NCBI GenBank assembly: GCA_947165485.1
Contig: CAMVAP010000004.1
Location: 1-64,000 of the forward strand
Direction: 5' to 3'
DNA length: 64,000 nucleotides
Origin: an uncultured Prevotellaceae bacterium
GTDB taxonomy: Bacteria; Bacteroidota; Bacteroidia; Bacteroidales; Muribaculaceae
Numbering within the stretch: the first letter of the stretch is position 1; every line of letters starts with the position of its first letter. The notes beneath the pieces are model-generated. The model was not told where the DNA came from, did not search any database, and saw only the letters and a list, made by a program, of their open reading frames with translations. Made by a program: the position numbers and the translations under genes. Positions 34,265-43,706 of this stretch are shown piece by piece.

Positions 34265-35185
34265 ATGGTAACGATACTGGTACCTGTATATAATGCTGCA
34301 CCCTATCTGCATGATTGTGTGAATTCTCTCACCAATCAGACCTACTCTGATCTGCAGATTGTGATGATCGATGATGGATCAACCGACGACTCGTTGGCTG
34401 TCATGCAGGAATTGGCCAATGCTGACTCCCGCATTGAAATTTACAATCAACCTAACTGTGGCGTGGCAACAACCCGTAATCGCCTGCTGGACAAGGCACG
34501 GGGCGAGTTTGTGCTCTTTGTGGATAGTGATGATTGGATAGAACTCAATACGGTTGAGTTGCTACTCAATGAACAGCGCAAGGCCGATTACGATATTGTG
34601 TCGTATCAGATATCGGTTCCGTTGAGCTCTGATCGTGATTATGACCAGGAAGAAGCCGTGAAATTGTTCCTGGAACACAAGTCGTTCAGGGGTTCCCTCT
34701 GTGATAAACTGATTAAAAGAGAATTGTTTGAAGGACTTCAGATTGATCCCTCGGTTGGCTATGGCGAGGATGCACTCATGGTGTGGCAAGTCCTGCAACG
34801 GGTGAAAAAGATCAGGGTGCTTGGAACGGTGCTGTATCATTACCGTATGAATCAGGCCAGTATCTCTAGGCAACGGTTCAACGGCAGGAAGTTTACGGCC
34901 TATACCACTTGGGGCACTATATCTCAAGATGCTGATGTGGACTGGCCCCAGTATTCTGATATTGCCCATGCGAGGTTTGCCTGTGAAATGACCCAGATAT
35001 TGCGTTTTGCTGCTGCTAGCGGGTATAAGCGTAATATGAGCGTGAAGGTGCTTCAAGAGGAGGTGCGTAGGGACGGACACCTGATCAAGAAGACGGGAAT
35101 TTCGTCCTTGAAGATGAGCTTGTATGCCTGGTTGGTCTCCCGCCACTATTGGTTGGCTACAGTCTTGACCAAGTATTTGAAGTGA
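34265..35185 (+). CDS. Family 2 glycosyltransferase
   Basis: A 306-residue GT-A enzyme. The tracked ORF opens at 34157, but MVTILVPVYNAAPYL at 34265 is the natural start: it begins the GT2 fold and avoids a 100-bp overlap with the upstream gene. Motifs are MIDDGSTDDS, CGVATTRN and FVDSDDW, with GYGEDALMVW as the later acidic site. A hydrophobic C-terminal helix may hold it at the membrane. Confidence 0.87.
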   Translation: MVTILVPVYNAAPYLHDCVNSLTNQTYSDLQIVMIDDGSTDDSLAVMQELANADSRIEIYNQPNCGVATTRNRLLDKARGEFVLFVDSDDWIELNTVELLLNEQRKADYDIVSYQISVPLSSDRDYDQEEAVKLFLEHKSFRGSLCDKLIKRELFEGLQIDPSVGYGEDALMVWQVLQRVKKIRVLGTVLYHYRMNQASISRQRFNGRKFTAYTTWGTISQDADVDWPQYSDIAHARFACEMTQILRFAAASGYKRNMSVKVLQEEVRRDGHLIKKTGISSLKMSLYAWLVSRHYWLATVLTKYLK

Positions 35186-35193
35186 GATTGAAT

Positions 35194-36201
35194 ATGAGCC
35201 CTGCTACCAAGCAACGCATCTTGGGCTATGATGCGCTCAAGGCTATAGCTGCATTTCTTGTAGTCCTATACCATGTAGGTATGGTGGACTTTGGCTATCA
35301 AGAGGGTGTTTACTATTATCCGACGCTGGTGCAAGAACTTTGGTTGTTTTGCGCATGTGGAGTGCCCCTGTTTTTCATGGTAAATGGAGCACTTACGGTA
35401 CGTCGCAATTATGACCTCAAGAAAACGTTGAACAAATCCGCCCGATTAGTGCTTATTGGTGCGTTTTGGGGACTAGTTGTGATGTGTTTATATGCCTTGA
35501 GAGATCACAATTTATCTTCTTTTGCTCCCCAGCGGATAGGATTTTACTGGTTCCTGTTCTCTTTAGCATTAATCTATGTGGTCAACTATGTGATGGGCCG
35601 ATTGCCACATTGGTGCCGATGGGCAGCGGTGCTGGGTTTACTGATATTCCCATTTGCCAGCAATCTTGCATGGGATATTGTGATTTTGTTAGAACCAAGC
35701 ACAACGCTCCCTTGCTGGCGGCATGGGGCGTTCACGCTCTATGGGTTGGTTTACTTATATTTAGGAGATTATTTAGGGCGGAATGCTGTGTATAGCAAAT
35801 GGCTGCCAGTGGTTTGTGCCATAGCAGGTCTATTGCTGTTGTCGATGGAAGCCATAGCGGTTGTTAATCACACCCATGTTCAATTTGAGGGCGGAAATTA
35901 TTGTTTCCCCACCTATGGTGCTTTGCTGCTATCCATGGCTATCTTTATGATAGTAAAAGGATGGAAAACCAAGAACCGTCTAATGACTACATTAATAACC
36001 TTCCTGGGCAATAATGCGCTGGGAATCTATATATTTCACTTAATTTTGATGATTGTCGCTGGAGCTTGCTTCCCTTGTCTATATGATATGGAAGCCCATC
36101 CTGTAGTAGCTATCTTGATGGCGATCGTTTACACCTTGGCATCTGCCGCTTTGTCAGAATTGATACGTCGATCACGCGTGAACTTCCTGCTGAAGTTATA
36201 A
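35194..36201 (+). CDS. Acyltransferase 3 family membrane protein
   Basis: A 335-residue polytopic membrane protein with about ten helices. The family start motif is GYDALKAIAAFLVVLYHVG, containing the His thought to be catalytic. Start chosen at 35194 (MSPATKQ), since the ORF start at 35149 overlaps the upstream gene. Such proteins move acetyl or other acyl groups onto glycan hydroxyls across the membrane. It is the first of four in this locus. Confidence 0.83.
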   Translation: MSPATKQRILGYDALKAIAAFLVVLYHVGMVDFGYQEGVYYYPTLVQELWLFCACGVPLFFMVNGALTVRRNYDLKKTLNKSARLVLIGAFWGLVVMCLYALRDHNLSSFAPQRIGFYWFLFSLALIYVVNYVMGRLPHWCRWAAVLGLLIFPFASNLAWDIVILLEPSTTLPCWRHGAFTLYGLVYLYLGDYLGRNAVYSKWLPVVCAIAGLLLLSMEAIAVVNHTHVQFEGGNYCFPTYGALLLSMAIFMIVKGWKTKNRLMTTLITFLGNNALGIYIFHLILMIVAGACFPCLYDMEAHPVVAILMAIVYTLASAALSELIRRSRVNFLLKL

Positions 36202-36265
36202 GCAATTGGAGACTAGCTGCGAACAGGACAATCATTGATTATCAGACATTTATTTTAGATAGGAT

Positions 36266-37438
36266 ATGGAACCAATTGAAGCCGTCGCCTCTTATTACTA
36301 TTCTACAGTTTATTATATTGTATTCATTTTCATTTCCTGGGGAACCTGTTTGTATTATATCGGTTCAGCCCAGCAAAAGATTCTTCATGCCGAGAGTTCC
36401 CCAATTCAGGGAGCCGCAGTATTAATGACCATCATTATCACCTATTACCTGGGCTTGCGACCGGTAGCCACCGACTTTGGCGACATGTACACTTATTTTA
36501 ACGCATATCGATTGCATAGTGATGAGTACATGCCTATTAATTATAAGACAGAATGGCTATGGGAGAATTTTTCTGTTTTTTGTCAAAGAATGCGGATGAA
36601 TCCATTCGAGTATTTTCTGGCAGTCGAGATAGTATATATCGGGGGAATGTTCTGGTGTGCATGGCTGTTGATGAAAAAGAATCTTTGGATATGTATGATT
36701 TTTGTATTCTTGGCTCTACAATTCTTTTCATTTGGCACCAATGGCATCCGCAATGGTATGGCTTGTAGTGTGGAGATTGTTGCTCTGTGCTTAGTTCTAG
36801 AGCCGGGAGCCAAAAGGATTATGGGTTTTATTCTGATGTTTCTGGCTATGGGTATTCATCGATCAACGATGTTGCCGTCTGCATCTGCAATAGCTACATT
36901 ATACGTAATTAAAGATACAAAAAACGCTCTTCGTTTCTGGCTGGCTTCAATTGCTATTTCTCTTGTTGCCGGGTCTGCTGTAACCAGTTTCTTTGCTTCA
37001 ATGGGTTTTGATGATCGTATGTCAAGTTATTCTGTTGATGCATCTGAGTCAGGAGGATTCAACCGTACTGGTTTTAGGTGGGACTTCTTGCTATACAGCG
37101 CTTTCCCTGTGGCAATGATTTGGTATGTAACCCGTTTTAGGCGATTTACCGATATGGCATATACGCTTTTTGCCAATGTTTATCTCTTGTGCAATGCTTT
37201 CTGGATTATGGTAATCCGCTCTTCATTCTCCAACCGTTTTGCCTATCTGTCATGGTTTATCTATCCGATTGTCATGGCTATGCCATTGTTACGCATGAAT
37301 CTATGGAAAGATCAAGACCGTAGGACTGCGATTATCTTGTTCTTCTATTGTGGCTTTACTTTCTTCATGTTCTTCATCTACTATTTTGGATCAACAGGCT
37401 TCAAGGGCTTTGACCAGTACTGGTGGAGGAGAGGTTAA
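36266..37438 (+). CDS. EpsG/Wzy-like polysaccharide polymerase
   Basis: This 390-residue membrane protein has about ten helices and the EpsG-type pattern: GLRPVATDFGDMYTYFN near 71-87 (conserved R and D), FFSFGTNGIRNGMA near 154 and a periplasmic IHRSTM segment. It likely joins lipid-linked repeat units into the polymer on the periplasmic side. It is the only polymerase candidate here, and no Wzx flippase is next to it. Confidence 0.75.
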   Translation: MEPIEAVASYYYSTVYYIVFIFISWGTCLYYIGSAQQKILHAESSPIQGAAVLMTIIITYYLGLRPVATDFGDMYTYFNAYRLHSDEYMPINYKTEWLWENFSVFCQRMRMNPFEYFLAVEIVYIGGMFWCAWLLMKKNLWICMIFVFLALQFFSFGTNGIRNGMACSVEIVALCLVLEPGAKRIMGFILMFLAMGIHRSTMLPSASAIATLYVIKDTKNALRFWLASIAISLVAGSAVTSFFASMGFDDRMSSYSVDASESGGFNRTGFRWDFLLYSAFPVAMIWYVTRFRRFTDMAYTLFANVYLLCNAFWIMVIRSSFSNRFAYLSWFIYPIVMAMPLLRMNLWKDQDRRTAIILFFYCGFTFFMFFIYYFGSTGFKGFDQYWWRRG

Positions 37439-37464
37439 ACACAGTTATAAAATAAGATTTAACA

Positions 37465-38541
37465 TTGGTCGAAGTCTCACGTAAATATGTTGTTTTTGAT
37501 AAAAGTATGACTAGCATCGTCAAGGGCGTTGCTATTATATTCATGCTGATTCTACACTGTTATGAGACTGCTGACTATGATATCGCTTTGAATCTTGAAA
37601 ATTCTCTCTTTTCAGGCTGTTATTCAGTTTTCAAGATCTGTATAGGAATATTTGCCTTTATGGTTGGATATGGCTATGCTTTCTCTCGTGACAAAGATTG
37701 GAAATACAGTGTAAGGCATATCAAGAAATTACTCATTCCTTTTTGGACTATTTTGTTTGTATTTACATGGCCCATCTGCTTTGACGAGGTAGCACATGAT
37801 GAGATAAAGACTCTGATATATAACCTGTTTGGCATTAGTTCTTACTATAATTATTTCAGCTGGTTCGTCTATTTCTATATATTCGCAATGATAGTGATGC
37901 CCTTTGTGAGTCGATTCATAGCCCGCTGCCCAGTTAGAAATGCTTTGCTGACGATTTCATTAGCTTATATCTTGTCGGTTGGTGTGCATGAGTGTCCTGC
38001 AATGTTGAATCATATGGGTGTTCATGTGTCAAATATTATTGAGAATCAGCCACTTTTAGCATTGTTTAATAGCTTGATGATGACCCCTGTCATGGTGTTG
38101 GGCTATCTGTTTGCCAGTCAGCATTACTTCGAGAAAATCGACACGCAACGTCTTTCTGCCTTCTGGACAATAGTCCTTTGTTCCTTAGCGATAGTCGTTG
38201 CTCTCTCTCTGCGATATTATAGGAGTGCTGTAATGGCATTTCAGCTGGATTTCTTCTATGCCCCTATCGTAATAGGGTCAATAGCCGTTTTTTTCAATAA
38301 GTTTCAATGTCAGCCGCTCAGAAGGGTTTTGAAGAAAATGGGTGAAGTGAGCGTGTACATGTGGTTCTTTCATGCCCTGTTTTTTACCCAAGTTGTGAGA
38401 TGGTTCTATCAGCCAGCAATCACGATTTTCAGTGACATCAATCTGGTCGCTTTATGGACGATCATACTAACGTTCACTGCCTCCTGGATCATTAAGACCG
38501 TTGTCGATCATTTGTCGATGAAGTTGAAAGTGACGAAATAA
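37465..38541 (+). CDS. Acyltransferase family membrane protein
   Basis: A 358-residue polytopic protein of the acyltransferase-3 type. The opening segment SIVKGVAIIFMLILHC carries the expected His. The tracked start is TTG at 37465; an ATG at 37507 (MTSIVKG) is possible but would begin right at the first helix. About ten membrane segments follow, ending with a basic cytoplasmic tail. It likely O-acylates the glycan. Codon use is AT-richer than in the later acyl-carrier genes. Confidence 0.75.
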   Translation: MVEVSRKYVVFDKSMTSIVKGVAIIFMLILHCYETADYDIALNLENSLFSGCYSVFKICIGIFAFMVGYGYAFSRDKDWKYSVRHIKKLLIPFWTILFVFTWPICFDEVAHDEIKTLIYNLFGISSYYNYFSWFVYFYIFAMIVMPFVSRFIARCPVRNALLTISLAYILSVGVHECPAMLNHMGVHVSNIIENQPLLALFNSLMMTPVMVLGYLFASQHYFEKIDTQRLSAFWTIVLCSLAIVVALSLRYYRSAVMAFQLDFFYAPIVIGSIAVFFNKFQCQPLRRVLKKMGEVSVYMWFFHALFFTQVVRWFYQPAITIFSDINLVALWTIILTFTASWIIKTVVDHLSMKLKVTK

Positions 38542-38555
38542 CTGCTCACACTTCT

Positions 38556-39554
38556 ATGAACAAGAGTTCAAACAAAGGTAGAATAGGGTGGATTGACCTG
38601 GCCAAGGGTATCTGCATTTTCCTTGTGGTTTTTCATCATACAACGGTCGCATTGGATCTGGATTATCCATTCAGCACCCAATTGACTTCCTTCAGAATGC
38701 CTTTGTATTTTATCCTTTCCGGGCTTTTTTTCAAGCAGTATGAGGGATTCATTGGCTTCTTGAAGAGAAAGACCAATAAATTGTTGATACCGTTCTTGTT
38801 TTTCTTGTTGATGACATCGGTGATTCCATGCGGGTTCATTCAGCATGACCTCTCATTGAAGTATTTCTTTACCGACATGAATGGGCCACTTTACAATTAC
38901 ACGATATGGTTTCTTCTCTGCCTGTTTGAGATCAACCTTCTATTTTACTTTATCCAGTGGTTGGCAGGGCTAGTTGGATCAAAATATACGCTTCTATTAC
39001 TGGCGTTGGCATGTGTATCCCTTGGCGTTTGTGGGCTCTTTTTAGGCTTAACTGGGCATACTATTCCGTTGTATGTGGGTACCACATTAACCGCACTGCC
39101 GTTTTTTGCTTTTGGCTGGTGGTTGCGGCGTCACACTCGTTTCTTGTCATCTCCAGTTAACTTGCGGCATGATGTCCCATTAATGCTGATTTGCGGAATT
39201 ATAGTTTTTTTCTGTGCGACACCAGTAATCTTCAGCTTCAATTTTATTCCTCGTGAGGGCGTGGCATTTGTCCACCTGTGTGGCATTGCGGGGACAATGA
39301 TGGTGCTGATTCTTGCTAAAATCTTGAAACGGATTCCCCTGGTTACATTTTGGGGCCGTTATTCAATCATGATATTGTGTACCCATGAAGTGGTGATACT
39401 TGTCTTATCTAAAATCATGAGTAGGTTCCTGCATGGGGTTCCGTTGTTGATAGCGGTTTTGACGGTGACGTTGTTGATTTGCCACTTGTTGATATTGTTC
39501 ATGAGAAAATATATGCCTCATGTAACAGCCCAAAAGGATTTGATCCCCGTCTGA
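38556..39554 (+). CDS. Acyltransferase 3 family membrane protein
   Basis: A 332-residue protein with about ten helices and the canonical start RIGWIDLAKGICIFLVVFHH, with MPLYFILSGLFFKQY in the second block. It is clearly similar to the protein at 60557 (shared RMPLYFILSGLFFK versus RLPMYYFISGIFFK). It probably adds an O-acyl group to the repeat unit. Confidence 0.83.
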   Translation: MNKSSNKGRIGWIDLAKGICIFLVVFHHTTVALDLDYPFSTQLTSFRMPLYFILSGLFFKQYEGFIGFLKRKTNKLLIPFLFFLLMTSVIPCGFIQHDLSLKYFFTDMNGPLYNYTIWFLLCLFEINLLFYFIQWLAGLVGSKYTLLLLALACVSLGVCGLFLGLTGHTIPLYVGTTLTALPFFAFGWWLRRHTRFLSSPVNLRHDVPLMLICGIIVFFCATPVIFSFNFIPREGVAFVHLCGIAGTMMVLILAKILKRIPLVTFWGRYSIMILCTHEVVILVLSKIMSRFLHGVPLLIAVLTVTLLICHLLILFMRKYMPHVTAQKDLIPV

Positions 39555-39567
39555 TTATTAAATCATC

Positions 39568-40656
39568 ATGAAGATACTTCATGTGATAACATCGTTATAT
39601 ACCGGTGGTGCCGAGCGCCTGATGGTTGATCTCTTGCCGCTGTTGAAGGACAAGGGTCGCAATCAGGTTGACCTCTTGCTTTTCAATGGGGTTGAGACTC
39701 AGTTCAAGAAAAAGATAGAGCAGAACGGAATCACTGTATTCTCGTTATCGTCCACCAATGATGTTTATCATCCGAGGAACATCATCAAGATGAGACCTTT
39801 CTTGGGACAATATGATATCATCCACACCCACAACACAGCTTGCCAGTTGTTTGTGCCTATCGCATTGAGATTTGTCAACGCCAATCCATTGCTGGTTACA
39901 ACCGAACACAATGCAAACAACAGGAGGCGTTCGAGCATGTGGATGAAACCTGTTGACCGTTGGATGTACAATCAATATGACGCTATTGTTTGCATCGCCG
40001 ATCAGACTCGTTCCAATCTTGAAGATTATATCGGCAAGTGGGATAAGATCCGCACGATCTACAATGGCGTTGACATTAGCCGTTTTATCCGACCGGTCAA
40101 GGATATTACGAGAACCAGCCAATTTGTGATCACGATGGTCTCGGCTTACCGCGTCCAGAAGGATCACGAGACACTGATGCGTGCCTTGAAGCGCTTGCCC
40201 GCTAACTACAGGTTACAACTAGTGGGCGGCGGAGAAAAGGTGGATAAGGAACGACTTGTTTCTTGTTGTCGTGACTTGGGCATCGAGGAGCGGGTGGCTT
40301 TCCTTGGAGTCAGGCCCGATGTTCCGGATATTCTGGAACAGAGTGACTTTGTTGTTCTATCATCTCATTGGGAGGGACTCTCGCTGTCCAGTATCGAAGG
40401 CATGGCTTCGGGACGACCGTTCATCGCGAGTGATGTGGACGGTTTGCGTGAGATCGTGGATAACGCAGGTGTCCTTTTTAAACATGGCGACGATCAAGAA
40501 CTCGCTGAGGTCATCCTCAGATTGAGTAATCATCCAGAGGAATACAAATCGGTCGCAATGCGTTGTCAAGAGAAAGCGCGACAATATGACATCACATTCA
40601 TGGCTCAGAGCTATCTGGATTTATATAAGCAATTGACTTCATCAAATCAATCATAA
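39568..40656 (+). CDS. Family 4 glycosyltransferase
   Basis: A 362-residue GT-B retaining enzyme. It begins MKILHVITSLYTGGAERLMV, with the glycine loop binding the acceptor side, and the donor site is SSHWEGLSLSSIEGMASGRP (near 275-294), the E-x7-E pattern. It is a close paralogue of the protein at 42579: long stretches around this site are identical. Each copy is followed downstream by a GT2 gene starting with the same FTPAYNRAHT motif. Confidence 0.9.
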   Translation: MKILHVITSLYTGGAERLMVDLLPLLKDKGRNQVDLLLFNGVETQFKKKIEQNGITVFSLSSTNDVYHPRNIIKMRPFLGQYDIIHTHNTACQLFVPIALRFVNANPLLVTTEHNANNRRRSSMWMKPVDRWMYNQYDAIVCIADQTRSNLEDYIGKWDKIRTIYNGVDISRFIRPVKDITRTSQFVITMVSAYRVQKDHETLMRALKRLPANYRLQLVGGGEKVDKERLVSCCRDLGIEERVAFLGVRPDVPDILEQSDFVVLSSHWEGLSLSSIEGMASGRPFIASDVDGLREIVDNAGVLFKHGDDQELAEVILRLSNHPEEYKSVAMRCQEKARQYDITFMAQSYLDLYKQLTSSNQS

Positions 40657-40663
40657 TAGATAA

Positions 40664-41608
40664 ATGTTACCGTTAACTGTGTTTACTCCAGCCTATAATC
40701 GGGCTCATACCATCTGGCGCACTTATGAGAGCCTGTGCCGCCAGACGAGCAAGGAGTTTGAGTGGCTGGTTGTTGATGACGGGAGTACCGATGACACAAG
40801 GTCCCTGGTCGCCTCATGGCTGTCTCAACCGCAAGATGTGGTAGTGCCGGGAAGCGAGACTGGCATGACTTTTGAAGGACAGTGCGATGCCGGTTTCAAG
40901 ATAAAGTATATCTGGAAAGAGAATGGTGGCCTTCACACGGGCTACAATACCGCCTATGCTAATATTGAGACAGAACTATGCGTATGCATCGATAGCGACG
41001 ATTGGATGCCCGACGATGCGGTTGAGAAAATTCTGACTTGTTGGCGCCTGCGGGGAGGTAATCGGTTTGCAGGCATCATGGGACTGGACTTTGATACCCA
41101 AGGCCAGCCATTGGGCGGTTTTTTCCCTGACGACTTAAGTGAAGCCTTTTTTCTGGATATGTATATCAAGAATATACACCGAGCTGATTCCAAGGAGGTG
41201 ATGCGCACCGACCTCATGAAGAAGGTGGCACCCCAAGTGGGATTTGAGGGCGAGAAAAACTTCAACCCCGTCTATATGCTGTTACAAGTCTGTGATGACT
41301 ATCCGTTGCTTGTGTTAAACGAGAACCTGTGCATAGTAGAGTACCAGCAGGATGATAGCATGTCACGAGGCATCTATAGGCAGTATGTGAACAGTCCGCG
41401 CAGTTTTGCTAAGTTGCGTCTGTTGGAAATGCAACTCAAGCGCAATACGTTTAAGAATCGTTTCCGTTCTGCCGTTCATTATGTTTCGAGCTGCCTGTTG
41501 GCAAGAGAACACCGTTGGTTGAGCCAAACGTCTAACAAAGGATTAGTCCTTGCCGCTTCCCCTCTTGGCTTGCTACTGTACTTGTTTATTAAGTATAAAA
41601 CCAGATGA
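40664..41608 (+). CDS. Family 2 glycosyltransferase
   Basis: A 314-residue GT-A enzyme starting MLPLTVFTPAYNRAHTIW, with VVDDGSTDDT and the metal site CIDSDDWMPDDAVE. It has an insertion of about 25 residues after LSQPQDV that its paralogue at 43707 lacks. It belongs to the family of small Bacteroidetes capsule GT2 proteins. Its stop overlaps the next start. Confidence 0.88.
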   Translation: MLPLTVFTPAYNRAHTIWRTYESLCRQTSKEFEWLVVDDGSTDDTRSLVASWLSQPQDVVVPGSETGMTFEGQCDAGFKIKYIWKENGGLHTGYNTAYANIETELCVCIDSDDWMPDDAVEKILTCWRLRGGNRFAGIMGLDFDTQGQPLGGFFPDDLSEAFFLDMYIKNIHRADSKEVMRTDLMKKVAPQVGFEGEKNFNPVYMLLQVCDDYPLLVLNENLCIVEYQQDDSMSRGIYRQYVNSPRSFAKLRLLEMQLKRNTFKNRFRSAVHYVSSCLLAREHRWLSQTSNKGLVLAASPLGLLLYLFIKYKTR

Positions 41609-42582
41609 TGAATTATTCGATAGCCATCCGCACTCTGGGCACTTCGGGTGAAAAGTTTGTCCGTGAACTGGAATCGATCAAGAGGCAAACCATCCAGCCT
41701 GACAAGGTGGTCATCTATATTGCTGAGGGTTACAAGCGCCCGGAATACACGATCGGCAAGGAAGAATATGTCTGGGTCAAGAAGGGGATGATGAATCAGC
41801 GTGTGCTACGCTATGATGAAATCGACTCGCCATTGATCATGCTCCTTGACGACGATGTGGAACTTGCCGACGATAGTGCCCAAAAGTTGATACAAGCTCT
41901 CGAAGAAAACCAGTTAGATTGTATTGCTCCGGTAACATTCAGGAATTATAAAATTTCTATTGCTAAGAAGGTATATATCGCTGTAACTAATTTAGTCTTT
42001 CCGCATTGGAGTGAAAAATGGGCGGTAAAGATTCATAGCAATGGCAGCTTTAGTTACAATAATCGTGTGAAAAGAGACGTTTATCTTTCCCAAAGCGCAT
42101 CTGGTCCTGCGTCATTGTGGAGAAAAAGCGTTTTTCATGATCTGCGCTTGGATGATGAGTTGTGGCTTGAACGATTTGGCTTCCCTTTCGGGGAAGATGT
42201 GGTGATGTTCAACAAACTATACAAGAATGGATTCAAGTTGGGAATGCACTATCATTGTGGTGTAAGGCATTTGGATGGGAAATCATCAAGCCGTGCTTTT
42301 CAGCAAAATCCCAAGAAATTCTATACTCGCTCCATGGCCTCATTGATGATCTGGCACAGGACTTGTTATAACCTGACCGGTCTGCCATTTTATAAAAAAA
42401 TGTGGGCCGCTGTGAACTTTACATTCAAGGTGATATGGCTCTTCCTAGTTCATATTGGAGCTGCTGTTTATCTTCGCACCCCCAAGGTGCTTTGGTATTA
42501 TTCCAAGGGTATCTATGATGGCCTAAAGGTGATTTGTTCCAGTGAGTACCGACAAATATCTAATTATATTCTTGAAAAATGA
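41605..42582 (+). CDS. Family 2 glycosyltransferase
   Basis: A 325-residue GT-A enzyme with SIAIRTLGTSGEKFVRELES at the N-terminus and LLDDDVELADD as the DxD-type metal site. VYIAEG replaces the usual VDDGS. The C-terminus has a hydrophobic segment (IWLFLVHIGAAVY) for membrane association. ATGA overlaps join it to both neighbours, so it sits inside the duplicated GT4-GT2 cassette pair. Confidence 0.82.
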   Translation: MMNYSIAIRTLGTSGEKFVRELESIKRQTIQPDKVVIYIAEGYKRPEYTIGKEEYVWVKKGMMNQRVLRYDEIDSPLIMLLDDDVELADDSAQKLIQALEENQLDCIAPVTFRNYKISIAKKVYIAVTNLVFPHWSEKWAVKIHSNGSFSYNNRVKRDVYLSQSASGPASLWRKSVFHDLRLDDELWLERFGFPFGEDVVMFNKLYKNGFKLGMHYHCGVRHLDGKSSSRAFQQNPKKFYTRSMASLMIWHRTCYNLTGLPFYKKMWAAVNFTFKVIWLFLVHIGAAVYLRTPKVLWYYSKGIYDGLKVICSSEYRQISNYILEK

Positions 42583-43667
42583 GAATATTACATGTGATAA
42601 CAATGCTTGATGTGGGAGGGGCAGAAAGGCTTATAGCTGATTTGCTCCCAATCTTGCGTGAAAAGGGTCATCAAGTGGATTTGTTATTGTTTAATGGTGT
42701 AGAGACACCACTTAAAGAAGCTGTATCTCAAAAGGATATACCACTTTTTGAGTTGACACGTGGTAAAGATGTCTATCATTATTTCTGGGATGTTTATAAC
42801 CCTTCGCACATCATTAAACTCAGGCGCTATCTTAAAAAATACGATATCATTCACACCCACAATACCGCATGTCAGCTCTATGTCCCATTGGCAAGAATGA
42901 TATTTGGCATGTCCGTTCCCCTTGTGACGACAGAGCATAGTCCTTCTAACCGCAGACGCACAAAATGGTGGTTTAAACCCATTGACAAGTGGATGTATAA
43001 CCAGTATAATTCGGTCATCTGTATAGCTGACAAGACACGTAAGAATTTAGAGGATTACATTGGCCCCCATGAGAATATCGTCACAATCAGTAATGGGGTC
43101 GATGTCAAAAAATTTCTCAAGCCTATTAAGGATATTTCTTCTCAAAACAGTTTTGTCATCACCATGGTTGCTGGCTTGAGGGCTGAGAAGGATCATGAAA
43201 CGTTATTCAATGCTATGACTTACCTTCCGGATAACTATAGCCTGAGAATAGTGGGAGGAGGTGTGAGAGAACAAGCACTCAAAGAAACATGTGAAAGATT
43301 GTGCCTGAATGACCGCATTACATTTATGGGTGTGCAGTCTGATATACCTGGCATTCTGGATCAAAGCGATATTCTTGTCCTTTCATCCCATTGGGAGGGA
43401 CTTTCCCTGTCAAGTATCGAAGGCATGGCCTCTGGGCGCCCATTCATTGCTAGTGATGTGGATGGATTGAGGGAAATGGTTGGTGGTGCCGGCGTGCTCT
43501 TCCCTCATGGTGACAGCAAGGCTTTGGCTGAGAAGATCCAGTACCTCTGTGAGCACCCCGATGAGTATCGCCAGGTGGCTCGGCGTTGCCAAGAAAAGGC
43601 TCGGCAATATGATATCTCAATAATGGCAGAGAAGTATGACAAACTCTATCAATCAATAAGAGAATAA
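42579..43667 (+). CDS. Family 4 glycosyltransferase, paralogue of 39568
   Basis: A 362-residue GT-B enzyme, the same length as the protein at 39568. Shared blocks include the GGAERL start, HTHNTACQL, PLVTTEHS, and an identical SSHWEGLSLSSIEGMASGRP donor site. The two arose by duplication. Differences in the N-terminal acceptor half (residues 60-90) suggest they now use different acceptors. Confidence 0.9.
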   Translation: MRILHVITMLDVGGAERLIADLLPILREKGHQVDLLLFNGVETPLKEAVSQKDIPLFELTRGKDVYHYFWDVYNPSHIIKLRRYLKKYDIIHTHNTACQLYVPLARMIFGMSVPLVTTEHSPSNRRRTKWWFKPIDKWMYNQYNSVICIADKTRKNLEDYIGPHENIVTISNGVDVKKFLKPIKDISSQNSFVITMVAGLRAEKDHETLFNAMTYLPDNYSLRIVGGGVREQALKETCERLCLNDRITFMGVQSDIPGILDQSDILVLSSHWEGLSLSSIEGMASGRPFIASDVDGLREMVGGAGVLFPHGDSKALAEKIQYLCEHPDEYRQVARRCQEKARQYDISIMAEKYDKLYQSIRE

Positions 43668-43706
43668 ATAGCTATATCTTTTTCATGTTAATTGATTAGT
43701 ACTATT